Positions 1 to 9,508 of a DNA stretch of 64,000 nucleotides are shown here, piece by piece (positions within the stretch are counted from its first letter, which is position 1; the number at the start of each line of letters is the position of its first letter). The translations under genes and the position numbers were made by a program. The notes beneath the pieces are model-generated. The model was not told the DNA's origin. It made no database searches and saw only the letters and a list, made by a program, of their open reading frames with translations. This stretch comes from Kangiella sp. (GTDB lineage: Bacteria > Pseudomonadota > Gammaproteobacteria > Enterobacterales > Kangiellaceae), in assembly GCA_028284185.1 (NCBI GenBank), contig JANQSG010000018.1:179642-243641 (forward strand). Direction: 5' to 3'.

Positions 1-177
1 CACTACCATAAGAATATGATTAAGGCGGTTGAGATGATTGCTCATTCCTGCGGCGTTAAATCACCACACGAATTACAAAGAGAACACGTCCGAGTTGTAA
101 CAGAAACCGGTTTATCGACTCCATTAAATAAGTTACATCCGTATCAAGAACATGAAATTAAAACCAAGCAGCTTTAA
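1..177 (+). CDS. FMN-binding glutamate synthase family protein, C-terminal end (partial)
   Basis: Open frame entering from the left edge and ending at TAA 175-177; 58 residues remain. The remnant reads HYHKNMIKAVEMIA, then SPHELQREHV, then a short tail ending EIKTKQL. From memory this resembles the extreme C-terminus of stand-alone FMN-binding glutamate synthase-like proteins (HRNTLKALAE..., H-L-x-RRV, IYP). Those proteins carry the GltB-type amidotransferase-free synthase domain and are often followed by a DoxX gene, as here. The active-site part lies outside the window, so the assignment rests on the tail and the neighbour only. Confidence 0.55.
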   Translation, partial: HYHKNMIKAVEMIAHSCGVKSPHELQREHVRVVTETGLSTPLNKLHPYQEHEIKTKQL

Positions 178-213
178 ATAACGTTTAATAAGCTGGTGGG
201 TTAAGGAGAAAAT

Positions 214-822
214 ATGCAAGCTTTGATCGCAACTTATTATCGTTTTCACCATTGGTTATTTACCAAGGCTAAGCACCTATCGGGAATACCGCCGCTATTA
301 TTCCGAATTTTATTATTCTTTCCGCTATACGAAGCAGGCATCCGTAAATTCGCCAACTTTGAAGATACTGCAGCCTGGTTTGGTAATCCCGAATGGGGAC
401 TTGGCCTGCCCTTTCCTGAAGTCATGACGTTCCTGGCGGCCAGTGCCGAAACGGTTGGCGCTGTTTTGATTCTGGTTGGCTTTGCCACTCGTTGGGCAGC
501 AATTCCTTTAATGATTACCATGATCGTCGCCGCAGTTACTGTGCATTGGGATAATGGCTGGTTTGCCATTGCTCAATCGGCTGATCCCGATGTGGCCAGT
601 CGCTTAAATAAAGGCCGCGAATTATTGCAGGAACATGGTAATTACGACTGGCTTACCGGCAAGGGCAGTTTTGTAATTTTGCAAAATGGTATCGAGTTTG
701 CTGCCACCTACTTTATTATGTTGTTTTCGCTATTGATCAGTGGTGGTGGTAAATACTTTTCTATTGACTACTGGCTCAACAAAGCATTCGCCAAACATGA
801 GACTGAACTGAGCTACCAATAA
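214..822 (+). CDS. DoxX family inner-membrane protein
   Basis: A 202-residue integral membrane protein. The segment RILLFFPLYEAGIRKF is the typical first DoxX helix with its conserved basic end. It is followed by helices near residues 68-90 (AASAETVGAVLILVGF), 93-112 and 158-178. DoxX proteins are small four-helix membrane proteins linked to thiol/redox or respiratory functions; the substrate is not predictable. A good ribosome site (AAGGAG at 203-208) precedes the ATG by 5 bases. It begins 36 bp after the glutamate-synthase-like gene and is probably co-transcribed with it. An intrinsic terminator closes the unit. Confidence 0.85.
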   Translation: MQALIATYYRFHHWLFTKAKHLSGIPPLLFRILLFFPLYEAGIRKFANFEDTAAWFGNPEWGLGLPFPEVMTFLAASAETVGAVLILVGFATRWAAIPLMITMIVAAVTVHWDNGWFAIAQSADPDVASRLNKGRELLQEHGNYDWLTGKGSFVILQNGIEFAATYFIMLFSLLISGGGKYFSIDYWLNKAFAKHETELSYQ

Positions 823-847
823 GCCGAATTATCCTGAAATAAATCAA

Positions 848-871
848 GGGCAGCTCAGTCTGCCCTTTTTT
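848..871 (+). terminator. Rho-independent terminator after DoxX gene
   Basis: Stem GGGCAG (848-853) / CTGCCC (860-865) with loop CTCAGT, followed by six T. Confidence 0.85.
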
Positions 872-969
872 ATGTCAAAATAAATCCAGTTTTGTCTGCA
901 ACTCCGACCACAAACCTTCTACAATAGGCGTATGATCACGCCTTATTTCTTAAAAAACATAGCAAGACC

Positions 970-2163
970 ATGAGCAAATATTTTCAGCAATCTTTAGATA
1001 TTCACCGCTACCTGCGTGGCAAGTGGGCCATTGAGTCAAAAGTACCGCTACAAAGCCGTGATGATTTATCCGTTGCCTATACTCCAGGAGTGGCTGCGGT
1101 TTCCAACCATATTGCTGAAGACGCCAACTCCAGTTATGCCTTGACCATGAAAGGTAATTCAGTGGCTATCGTTTCTGATGGTTCAGCGGTATTGGGTTTG
1201 GGCAATATCGGGCCACAAGCAGCCTTACCGGTAATGGAAGGTAAAGCGATCCTGTTTAAAGAATTTGCCGATATTGATGGGGTTCCTCTGGTCATCAATG
1301 CTGCCAGTGTGGATGAAATTGTAACTACTGTTAGAACCGTAGCTCCAACTTTTGGCGGTATCAATTTAGAAGATATTGCGGCGCCAAAATGTTTTGAAAT
1401 TGAAGAAGCTTTGCAGGATATCGGAATTCCGGTTTTCCATGACGATCAGCACGGCACCGCCATTGTATTATTAGCAGCTTTAATCAATGCCTGTAAAGTG
1501 ACAAACAAACCCATCGAATCTTTAAAAGTAGTCATTAATGGTGCTGGTGCAGCTGGTACCGCCATTGCCCGCCTGTTACGCTGCGTAGGCCACGATGCCA
1601 ACTCCTGCATTCCGGTTGAAGACGTTTTAGTGTGTGATTCCCAGGGAATTATTTCCAAAAATCGGGACAACTTAAACGACGAGAAACTTAAATTGTTAGG
1701 TTATACCAATCGTTTTAATCGTGATGGCAATTTACTGGATGCCTTAAAAGGTGCTGATGTGTTTATTGGTGTTTCTAAGGGTAACTTACTCTCTGGCGAT
1801 GACATTAAGCTGATGAATGAAGGGCCTATTATTTTAGCAATGGCTAACCCGATTCCTGAGATTATGCCAGACGAAGCTTTAGCCGCTGGTGCTTCAGTAG
1901 TGGGTACTGGTCGTAGCGACTTTCCCAATCAAGTAAACAATGTACTGGCTTTTCCTGGAATTTTCCGCGGCGCACTTGATGCCCGTGCCACTCGCATTAG
2001 TGAAGGTATGAAAATTGCTGCAGCTCATGCTTTAGCTAATGCGGTCAATCATATTAGCGCATCACACGTTTTACCGGATCCACTCAATAGAAATGTGGCA
2101 CAAAAAGTTGCCGAAGCGGTTAAAGCCAAAGCGATTGAAGAAAAACTGCAAAGACCTTTATAG
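970..2163 (+). CDS. NAD(P)-dependent malic enzyme (oxaloacetate-decarboxylating), short form
   Basis: Converts malate to pyruvate and CO2 in the cytoplasm. At 397 residues it matches the short bacterial malic enzymes (YtsJ/MaeA-like, without the phosphotransacetylase-like extension of MaeB). Visible motifs: SVAYTPGV with the catalytic Tyr near 37, GKAILFKEFADIDG with the catalytic Lys near 92, the metal site FHDDQHGTA at 156-164, the dinucleotide-binding GAGAAG at 191-196, and AMANPIPEI. The usual NAD versus NADP preference cannot be read with certainty. It stands alone, convergent with the next gene, the two stops 4 bp apart. Confidence 0.93.
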   Translation: MSKYFQQSLDIHRYLRGKWAIESKVPLQSRDDLSVAYTPGVAAVSNHIAEDANSSYALTMKGNSVAIVSDGSAVLGLGNIGPQAALPVMEGKAILFKEFADIDGVPLVINAASVDEIVTTVRTVAPTFGGINLEDIAAPKCFEIEEALQDIGIPVFHDDQHGTAIVLLAALINACKVTNKPIESLKVVINGAGAAGTAIARLLRCVGHDANSCIPVEDVLVCDSQGIISKNRDNLNDEKLKLLGYTNRFNRDGNLLDALKGADVFIGVSKGNLLSGDDIKLMNEGPIILAMANPIPEIMPDEALAAGASVVGTGRSDFPNQVNNVLAFPGIFRGALDARATRISEGMKIAAAHALANAVNHISASHVLPDPLNRNVAQKVAEAVKAKAIEEKLQRPL

Positions 2164-2167
2164 AACA

Positions 2168-3160
2168 CTAATTACAATTTTCGATTCGTTCTACAGCCCT
2201 TTGGATCAAATGGGGGTGAGTAAAAGTTACCAGATGCTCTTGACTGTCAATTGGCCAGTAAGCACCACAAGGATTTTTACTTGCCATATTAAAAAATTGA
2301 GCTTTGCCTTCATCTCGCCATTGAATAATCGAAACTTTGACTTGCTCATTTTTAATGGTTTCTAAATAACCAGTTTCAAAATCAGAATCTAAAATCACTA
2401 CTGGAATATTTACAGGAACAGGTGAATCCATAGCTATTTTTAAATCTACTTTATAAGCGGTGACTTCTTTAAATTTATTAATTTGATATTCTGGCTTTCT
2501 CCTCAAATTTTCAAACCTGGCATATAAGTTCCAATCCATAAATTGCTGTAATTCACCGTTAATAATTTTTGTTAAATGTTTTCTTTCAGCATCAATTTTT
2601 TCATTAATCCTTTGTTGGTATTTGCCTGCTTTTATATAGTCTTCCAGTTGCTGCCAGTTTTTCCGATAACCTTCACTTTCACCAGTATAATGTTTGATAG
2701 AGTGTTCCGTTAACACATCGGGGTCAATAAAAACAATACCTTTAACCTTTTTCGCTACTTTGGAATCTTGTAACATTATTTGCACGCTTAAGTTTGAAGA
2801 TGCAAATGCCACTATAATTAAAGGTTGTTTCTGTTGCTTTATATATTGACTTAACCGCTTTGAAAAATCCGTATAAGAAGGTTTTTCAATAATTTCCGAG
2901 AAGCCTTGACCTGCTCTTTCCAATCCTATCGTTGGATAAGTTTGTGATAAATAGTTTTGTCCTAAAATCCACCATGCTTGATCCGAATGCCAATTATCAG
3001 TTGGCCCTGACAATAACAATAAAAGTGTTTTATTACTCATGCCCTTGTTATTGCTGGCTAATTTAACATTATCCAAATCAATATATTCCTGAGCTTTAGT
3101 CGTTGTAAGGAATAAAAGTGCTATTAAAAGCACACTAGTTGTTGTGAATAGTTTTTTCAT
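2168..3160 (-). CDS. Exported alpha/beta-hydrolase-like protein with degenerate nucleophile
   Basis: The ATG at 3158-3160 is chosen over the one at 3193. It starts a classical signal peptide (MKKLFTTTSVLLIALLF...TKA) and has an AGGG ribosome site just upstream, whereas the outer ATG has none. The mature part shows an alpha/beta-hydrolase outline: LLLLLSGPTDNW (oxyanion region), YPTIGLERAGQGFS, PLIIVAFASSNLS at the position of the nucleophile elbow, IVFIDPDV, and a late His-containing stretch (EHLVTFTHPHLI). The elbow lacks the G-x-S-x-G pattern, so it may be catalytically dead or use another residue. Function unknown; periplasmic location inferred. Confidence 0.6.
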   Translation of the reverse strand: MKKLFTTTSVLLIALLFLTTTKAQEYIDLDNVKLASNNKGMSNKTLLLLLSGPTDNWHSDQAWWILGQNYLSQTYPTIGLERAGQGFSEIIEKPSYTDFSKRLSQYIKQQKQPLIIVAFASSNLSVQIMLQDSKVAKKVKGIVFIDPDVLTEHSIKHYTGESEGYRKNWQQLEDYIKAGKYQQRINEKIDAERKHLTKIINGELQQFMDWNLYARFENLRRKPEYQINKFKEVTAYKVDLKIAMDSPVPVNIPVVILDSDFETGYLETIKNEQVKVSIIQWRDEGKAQFFNMASKNPCGAYWPIDSQEHLVTFTHPHLIQRAVERIENCN

Positions 3161-3349
3161 AAAGACCCTGGATACCAAAGTTATTATCATCACAAATTTT
3201 TATTTAGTTATTCGATAAAGTTTGTAACTAAATATTAAGTTTATAGCAAATATTAATGTATATTTTTGTATCAAAAGGGAACTTTTACCGGAAATATGCC
3301 ATCCTTTATTTTATAGTTTTTCCATTATGCTTAAACTCTGGTATTAAAA

Positions 3350-5821
3350 ATGAATAAAAATCTACTGTTAGGCTCTCTTATTGTCACTTTGAGTCTGTTA
3401 GCCAGCCATAAGGTTTTTGCGCACGGTGGTGGCCATCCAATACGCTATATTGCAGAAAACGGTGTGGATCAAGGCGAATGTTCTCGCCCGACCAAACCTT
3501 GTAAAACTATTGCTTATGCAGTTAATAAATCCAGCAAAGGCGATAAGATCCGTATGGCAGCTGGAAATTATCATGCTAAAGACATGGATATTTTCTATTT
3601 ATTAAATGACATGGTAGCCATCTCTGGTGGCTACTCTACTAAAGATGGTTTCCAAAAAAAATCCAGCAGCAATGTTACCACCATCGTTGGTCTGCCTGCT
3701 GAATATCGTGAGCAATTATCGGCCAAAGGTTTTAAGTTATTATCCGATACCAAAGGCAATGATGAATATCGCATTAAGCCCGAATACATCAAACTTTTAG
3801 CCAAATACAAAGAAATCAATAGCAGCTTTGAAAAGAAGATTGACTGTACTAACGGCGCGGCTGGAAATTACGATTGCAATAATGTCAATCTGCAATCACA
3901 CCTTCCGCTTAGCCAAATGAGTTCCAGACCTTCCAGCGGTAATGATATCTGGGGCTACCGCGACTTAAATAACGGTCGTGAATATGCCATTATGGGATTA
4001 TTCAATGGCACCATCGTGGTGGATGTGACCGATCCTGCTGCGCCCAAAGAAGTGGGTACAGTTGCTGGTGTTAACAACAGCTGGCGTGATGTCAAGGTCT
4101 ATCAGTTTTTTGACCATGTTACCAAAAAGTATAAAGCCTATGCCTACGTTACCACCGAAGGCAATGGTGGTTTTCAGGTGATTGATTTAACCAAAACTCC
4201 TGATAGCGTATCTTTAGCCAATACTATTAACGTTTTCCAAACTGCGCACAATGTATATTTAGGTAATATTGATTACTCAACCGGCTTGCCACTAGACGGT
4301 CAGGAGGCATACCTATATATTGCTGGTTCCAATAATGGCAATGGTTCCTATCGAATTTTCGATTTAAAAAACCCTACCAACCCTTCTTTGGTGACAACCC
4401 CGCCCAGCACAGGTTATGTACACGATGCAACTAATTTAAGCATTACTGACTCGCGCACCAGTCAGTGTGCCAACGGTCATAATCCTTGCGAGCTGTTTAT
4501 TGATTTTAACGAAACCTCTATGGACATTTGGGATACTACCGATAAAGCTAACCCGGTTAAACTCAGCGCCACCAGCTACAATGGTGTTCGATACACTCAC
4601 TCCGGCTGGTATTCCCACGATAAAAATTACATCTTCATTCAGGATGAATTAGACGAACAGCGTAATGGTGTTAATACCACTTTATATGTGATGGATATCC
4701 GTGATTTAACCCAGCCATCCATAGTGGGTTCTTATGTTGGGCCAACACGCGCCATCGATCATAATGGCTTTACCTTAGGTGATAAATACTATATGTCTAA
4801 CTATAAACGCGGCTTGACAGTATTAGACGTTAGCAGTCCGGCGATTCCAGCGGAAATAGGCTTTTTTGATACCTTCCCGGTACCCGCAGCTAACGATGCT
4901 CAATTTGATGGCGCTTGGGGAGCCTATCCTTATTTACCCAGCGGTAATATTTTAGTGAGTGATATTTCCAATGGTCTTTATATCTTAAAAGACAACTCCG
5001 GAACAAAATCCAGTGAGATTGGCTCTATTGAATTTTTATTAGATTCAGCTGCTTTTGATGAAGCCAACTCAAAAGTGACTATTGGAGTTTCCCGTTCTGC
5101 CGGTTCGAAAAACAATGTCAGCGTCCAATATGCTTTGCAAAATCAATCTGCCATAGTAGGTGAAGACTTTACTGCCAAAAGCGGTACTTTATTTTGGTCC
5201 AATGGAGAATCCGGCGTTAAATATATTGAAATAGATTTACTGGATGACGATATAGAAGAAGCTGAAGAAAATTTCATAATAGTGCTTTCCAACATACAAG
5301 GCGGCGCCTCGATAACCAATAACACTTTTAATGTAATTATCAAGCAAAGTGATGCAGCATTAAGAGGACAAATCGGCTTAAATTCTGCCTCTGCTTCGGT
5401 TGATGAAGCTGCAACCAATGTTAGTGTCCAAATCGCCAGAACTGGCGGTTCTGATGGAGAAGTGAGCATCAGTTATACCACTCAGGATGGATCAGCAGTT
5501 GCTGGACAGGATTATACCGCAACTAATGGCACTCTGACCTGGGCCGATGGTGACGCTGCTGATAAAACTATTCAGGTTTCGATTCTGGATGACTCGACTC
5601 AGGAAGAAAACGAAACCTTCAATATAGTTTTATCCAACCCACAAGGCGGCGCCTCTCTCGGTAGCAGTAGTTTTACTGTAACTATTAGCAGAAATGATCA
5701 GCCAGCACCTCCAGCGCCACCACCAGCAAGTAACAGCAATGATGGCGGTGGCGGTCCAGTTATGCCATTAACCCTGTTAAGCTTGATTGGCTTATGGTGG
5801 TATCGCCGTTCAAAAACCTAA
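3350..5821 (+). CDS. Choice-of-anchor B family surface protein with two Calx-beta domains and GlyGly-CTERM tail
   Basis: 823 residues. The signal peptide ends near SHKVFA. A segment around 25-130 has a parallel-beta-helix start (ENGVDQGECSRPTKPCKTI). The long middle (about 180-550) carries LVIVD-type beta-propeller repeats such as GTIVVDVTDPAAP and GGFQVIDLTKTP, and CANGHNPCELFIDFNETSMDIWD, typical of choice-of-anchor B proteins. Calx-beta domains lie near 558-668 and 673-783 (each ending with FxxxLSNxQGGAS). The C-terminus is a Pro/Ser spacer, GGGG, a hydrophobic helix and WWYRRSKT: the GlyGly-CTERM signal cleaved by rhombosortase and linked to type II secretion. So it is probably exported and surface-displayed. 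Role unknown. Confidence 0.9.
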   Translation: MNKNLLLGSLIVTLSLLASHKVFAHGGGHPIRYIAENGVDQGECSRPTKPCKTIAYAVNKSSKGDKIRMAAGNYHAKDMDIFYLLNDMVAISGGYSTKDGFQKKSSSNVTTIVGLPAEYREQLSAKGFKLLSDTKGNDEYRIKPEYIKLLAKYKEINSSFEKKIDCTNGAAGNYDCNNVNLQSHLPLSQMSSRPSSGNDIWGYRDLNNGREYAIMGLFNGTIVVDVTDPAAPKEVGTVAGVNNSWRDVKVYQFFDHVTKKYKAYAYVTTEGNGGFQVIDLTKTPDSVSLANTINVFQTAHNVYLGNIDYSTGLPLDGQEAYLYIAGSNNGNGSYRIFDLKNPTNPSLVTTPPSTGYVHDATNLSITDSRTSQCANGHNPCELFIDFNETSMDIWDTTDKANPVKLSATSYNGVRYTHSGWYSHDKNYIFIQDELDEQRNGVNTTLYVMDIRDLTQPSIVGSYVGPTRAIDHNGFTLGDKYYMSNYKRGLTVLDVSSPAIPAEIGFFDTFPVPAANDAQFDGAWGAYPYLPSGNILVSDISNGLYILKDNSGTKSSEIGSIEFLLDSAAFDEANSKVTIGVSRSAGSKNNVSVQYALQNQSAIVGEDFTAKSGTLFWSNGESGVKYIEIDLLDDDIEEAEENFIIVLSNIQGGASITNNTFNVIIKQSDAALRGQIGLNSASASVDEAATNVSVQIARTGGSDGEVSISYTTQDGSAVAGQDYTATNGTLTWADGDAADKTIQVSILDDSTQEENETFNIVLSNPQGGASLGSSSFTVTISRNDQPAPPAPPPASNSNDGGGGPVMPLTLLSLIGLWWYRRSKT

Positions 5822-6080
5822 CTTCATAATCTTCATAAAAGGATCCTTGTCATCCCCGCACACGACTAACAGGGAAGTTAGGAATTAGAATAATGCAGGA
5901 GCAATTATCGGGTGAGGATTCATTTCAGGTTGCCAGTAAAAAATTTACTTTGGCAGGAAGCCCAAATATGGCACCACTCCGGTCAATAGGCACCTTTTTT
6001 ATAGCCAAGCGTTAGCTATTTATCGCTATTTTTTAACACTAACTGCTATTATCAGGGAAAACCCAGCAGCGAATCTCGTT

Positions 6081-6905
6081 ATGACTAGAAACCGATTAAT
6101 CGCTTATTGCCTGTTATTGGTTATTGCCAGTGGTCTGGCAGCAACTAAAGCTCTCGATCATTATGGCTACCAATATACCGATCAAGCCCTAAAACGTTCA
6201 CTGGTTGCTTTTGGCATTGCCCGCGGTCTGAATGGTTTGATTTCCGTAGCGCAGGAAGCAGAAATCGCCATGCAGCCCGCCGGTGTCGGACTAACCCTGT
6301 CTCCAGGTGAAATCCTCGATCCGGTCAATGATTTAATCGAACGTTTTTCAGTAGTGATGCTTTTTAGTGCCTCAGCACTTGGCATCCAAAAATTATTACT
6401 CGCCATTAGTGCCTGGGGCTATTTCAATTTTATTGCTATCATTTTTTGGCTAGGATTGGTCGGTTGGCTTTTCTATCGACATAAAAAAAATAAAAATATT
6501 AATCCCTGGCTGGTAAAAACTGCGCTTTTTTTAGTGCTGGTGCGTTTTGTTACACCGGTTATGGCACTGACCAGCGAAGCCATTTACGATTTGTTTTTAG
6601 AGCAAAATTATGTTGCCGCCAGCCAAAGTTTAGAACAAGTCACTGAAACTTTAGAGCAGGAATCGGAAACCATTAACCAAACCGAAAGCGATAACTTTTT
6701 AGAGCGCGCACAAAACTTTATTAATAAAACCACCGCGCAACTGGATATCAGACAACAAATCGAGTCTTACAAAGCGGCAGCCGAGCAGGCCAGTAAAGAT
6801 GTAATCCAGCTGATTACCGTTTTTATTGTGCAAACCATATTATTTCCGTTGTTATTTTTATGGCTGAGTTGGAAGCTGGTGCTCAATCTGACACACAGAA
6901 AGTAG
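6081..6905 (+). CDS. Uncharacterised inner-membrane protein
   Basis: 274 residues, not recognised. There is an N-terminal hydrophobic segment (residues 6-24), two adjacent helices (about 92-108 and 113-133), a further helix at 143-163 and a C-terminal helix at about 243-268. Between the last two lies an acidic/amphipathic stretch of Glu, Gln and Ser (about 178-235) that looks helical and probably coiled-coil, facing the periplasm by topology guess. It sits upstream of rph on the same strand with a 107-bp gap and no obvious terminator. The 259-bp gap before it (5822-6080) contains no gene I can support. Confidence 0.6.
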   Translation: MTRNRLIAYCLLLVIASGLAATKALDHYGYQYTDQALKRSLVAFGIARGLNGLISVAQEAEIAMQPAGVGLTLSPGEILDPVNDLIERFSVVMLFSASALGIQKLLLAISAWGYFNFIAIIFWLGLVGWLFYRHKKNKNINPWLVKTALFLVLVRFVTPVMALTSEAIYDLFLEQNYVAASQSLEQVTETLEQESETINQTESDNFLERAQNFINKTTAQLDIRQQIESYKAAAEQASKDVIQLITVFIVQTILFPLLFLWLSWKLVLNLTHRK

Positions 6906-7012
6906 CTTTTATAGCCTGAACAACTTATTTTATTCTTAACGGACTCAAAATGCTCTGACATCAAACCGGGATTTTCGTATAATGCGCCAAAACTTCTAAA
7001 TGGAATGGCATT

Positions 7013-7729
7013 ATGAGACCCAGTGGCCGCAGTAGCAATCAATTAAGACCCGTCACCATTAGCCGCAACTTCACCAAACACGCTGAAGGTTCGGTGCTGA
7101 TCGAATTTGGCGAAACCAAAGTCTTGTGCAACGCCAGTGTGGAAGAAGGGGTACCACGTTTTTTAAAAGGCAAAGGTCAAGGCTGGATCACTGCCGAATA
7201 CGGCATGCTGCCCCGCTCAACTCATAGCCGCATGGGACGTGAAGCCGCCCGCGGTAAACAGGGTGGTCGTACTCTAGAAATTCAGCGCTTGATTGGTCGC
7301 TCTTTACGTGCTGCAGTCGATATGAGTCAATTGGGTGAAAATACTATTTATATTGATTGCGATGTGATCCAGGCCGATGGTGGTACTCGCACCGCCTCCA
7401 TTAGTGGCGCTTGTGTTGCATTGCATGATGCGCTTTATCATATGCGCCAAAAAGGTTTAATCAAAACCAACCCTATGAAACATTTTGTCGGCGCCGTTTC
7501 TGTTGGTATTTTCAAAGGCACGCCCGTACTGGATTTGGATTACCCCGAAGACTCTGAAGCCGAAACCGATATGAATATTGTGATGGACGAAAACGGTGGC
7601 TTTATCGAAATTCAAGGCACCGCCGAAGGCGAACCCTTTTCTGGCAATGAACTAATGACCTTATTGGATTTAGGTAAACAAGGGATTCGTGAGATTTTTG
7701 ATCTGCAAAAAATGGCAATTAGCTCTTAG
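7013..7729 (+). CDS. rph: Ribonuclease PH
   Basis: 3'-5' phosphorolytic exoribonuclease that trims tRNA 3' ends using inorganic phosphate; cytoplasmic hexamer. The 238-residue length matches the family. Visible motifs: [14 protein letters not shown] at the N-terminus, [32 protein letters not shown], the phosphate-binding [20 protein letters not shown], and the Asp-rich end of the active site [19 protein letters not shown]. The C-terminal part ([20 protein letters not shown]) is complete. Confidence 0.97.
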   Translation: MRPSGRSSNQLRPVTISRNFTKHAEGSVLIEFGETKVLCNASVEEGVPRFLKGKGQGWITAEYGMLPRSTHSRMGREAARGKQGGRTLEIQRLIGRSLRAAVDMSQLGENTIYIDCDVIQADGGTRTASISGACVALHDALYHMRQKGLIKTNPMKHFVGAVSVGIFKGTPVLDLDYPEDSEAETDMNIVMDENGGFIEIQGTAEGEPFSGNELMTLLDLGKQGIREIFDLQKMAISS

Positions 7730-7747
7730 CATACTCTAGGAGGTTAA

Positions 7748-8029
7748 CTAATAAAAAGTGTAGCCCTTGCCAGGATTCTTCCTGAAATATTCAAACCAAT
7801 TCACTTTGTACATTTCTTCCAAATGAATCATTGGTTGGCTAGATTCGGATTTAACGACTTTAGCCAATAATGATTCGTCATTTTTAATTAACTCCACAGC
7901 CTTTAATTCCGCTTCTTCTGGAGTATTCGCTTTTACCCATCTTGTTGTAAAAAAGCTACTCTTTTTAGGCCCAAAACCAGAATCAAATAGAAAGTCGGTG
8001 CCACTTAATAATACTCTATAAAAAGCCAT
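7748..8029 (-). CDS. Small conserved protein of unknown function downstream of trkH
   Basis: The ATG at 8027-8029 is preferred: AAGGA lies 7 bases upstream, and it starts 14 bp after the trkH stop. The longer version would need a TTG inside the trkH end. This gives 93 residues: MAFYRVLLSGTDFLFD, then GPKKSSFFTTRWVKA, then PEEAELKAVELI, a likely small alpha/beta fold. No signal peptide or membrane segment. The position makes it the last gene of a trkA-trkH unit, but a link to potassium transport is only positional. I do not recognise the family. Confidence 0.65.
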   Translation of the reverse strand: MAFYRVLLSGTDFLFDSGFGPKKSSFFTTRWVKANTPEEAELKAVELIKNDESLLAKVVKSESSQPMIHLEEMYKVNWFEYFRKNPGKGYTFY

Positions 8030-8043
8030 CACAAAATCCTTAT

Positions 8044-9492
8044 CTACCTTCTCCAAAAATAAGGCGTAAACAATACTAATAAAGTAAAGATTTCCAAACG
8101 TCCTAATAACATGGCAAAACTTAAGACGTATTTGGATAAATCAGAAAGGCTATTGTAATTCAGCGCTACGTCACCAAGACCTGGCCCCAAGTTATTCATA
8201 CAAGCAGCAACGGCTGAGAAAGCAGTGATCTGATCAAGACCATCAGCCAACAAGATCAACATCAAGATTACAAACAAGGCAACGTAAGTGGCAAAGAAAC
8301 CCCAGACAGACTGCACTACTCGATCGGTTACGGATTCTTTGCCCAACTTAATTAAAAAGACCCCATTGGGATGAATGAGACGTTTAATTTCGCGCAAGCC
8401 TTGCTTAAATAGCAACAAAATCCGAATAACTTTCATGCCTCCCGCAGTTGATCCTGCGCAACCACCGGCAAAGCTGGCAAAAATTAATAATACCGGCAGG
8501 AAAATTGGCCAGGTGTGAAATTCAGTAGTAGCAAATCCAGTGGTGGTGGTAATCGAAACGGCATGAAAAATACCTTTCACTACAGAATCGCTAAAATCAA
8601 AAAGGCCGTAACTAAATAGCACTAATATACAACACAAGGCCACCAGACTCAGGATCAAGAGGTAACTTTTAAATTCAGGATCCCTTAAATAGGGCTTAAT
8701 GCTTAAACGTTTAAAAGCTACAAAATGCAAGGCAAAATTAATGCCCGCTATTAACATAAAAAAACTGCAAATCAACTCGATAGCATTCGATTGGAAATAG
8801 CCAATGCTGGCATCATGTGGCGAAAAGCCGCCAATGGCAATGGTAGAAAAACTATGCGCAATGGCATCGAATGGCTGCATGCCTGCCAACCAATAAACCA
8901 GGCCGCAAACTATTGTTAGGCCTAAATAAATAAACCAAAGGGCTTTAGCGGTTCCAGCAATTCTTGGAGTCAACTTATTGTCTTTCATAGGGCCTGGAGT
9001 TTCTGCACGATAAAGCTGCATACCACCAATCCCCAACATTGGCAAAATAGCTACGGCTAAAACGATAATCCCCATACCACCCAGCCATTGCAATTGTTGA
9101 CGGTAAAACAAGATGGCATGTGGTAACTCATCAAGCCCGCTAATAACTGTTGCCCCGGTGGTGGTTAACCCTGAAAAAGATTCAAACACCGCATTGGCTA
9201 ATGGCAAATTCAAACCATCGGTTAGTAGAAATGGAATGGCGCCAAACAAACTTAATACCGTCCAGAACATCACCACAATCAAAAAGCCATCACGAATTTT
9301 TAATTCTGCCCGGGCTTTGCGATTGGGAAGATAGAGCACCAGACCAGTAATTAAAGAAATAATAAAAGTGGTAAAAAAGGCGGTTCCGCCACCATCTTCA
9401 TAAATAAATGAAACCACCACCGGCGGCATCATGGTCAGGCTGAATAACATCAGCAACAAACCTAAAAAACGGACAATGGTAGCAACTTGCAT
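8044..9492 (-). CDS. trkH: Trk system potassium uptake protein TrkH
   Basis: Ion-conducting membrane subunit of the Trk K+ (H+-coupled) uptake system, 482 residues with about ten to twelve hydrophobic helices. The four pore loops with their selectivity-filter glycines are readable: LTTTGATVI, FSTIAIGGFSPHD, VSITTTTGFATTEF and MNNLGPGLGDV. It lies 16 bp downstream of trkA, so subunit and gating protein are made from one transcript. Confidence 0.97.
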   Translation of the reverse strand: MQVATIVRFLGLLLMLFSLTMMPPVVVSFIYEDGGGTAFFTTFIISLITGLVLYLPNRKARAELKIRDGFLIVVMFWTVLSLFGAIPFLLTDGLNLPLANAVFESFSGLTTTGATVISGLDELPHAILFYRQQLQWLGGMGIIVLAVAILPMLGIGGMQLYRAETPGPMKDNKLTPRIAGTAKALWFIYLGLTIVCGLVYWLAGMQPFDAIAHSFSTIAIGGFSPHDASIGYFQSNAIELICSFFMLIAGINFALHFVAFKRLSIKPYLRDPEFKSYLLILSLVALCCILVLFSYGLFDFSDSVVKGIFHAVSITTTTGFATTEFHTWPIFLPVLLIFASFAGGCAGSTAGGMKVIRILLLFKQGLREIKRLIHPNGVFLIKLGKESVTDRVVQSVWGFFATYVALFVILMLILLADGLDQITAFSAVAACMNNLGPGLGDVALNYNSLSDLSKYVLSFAMLLGRLEIFTLLVLFTPYFWRR

Positions 9493-9508
9493 GGAAGCTC
9501 AGTTATCC

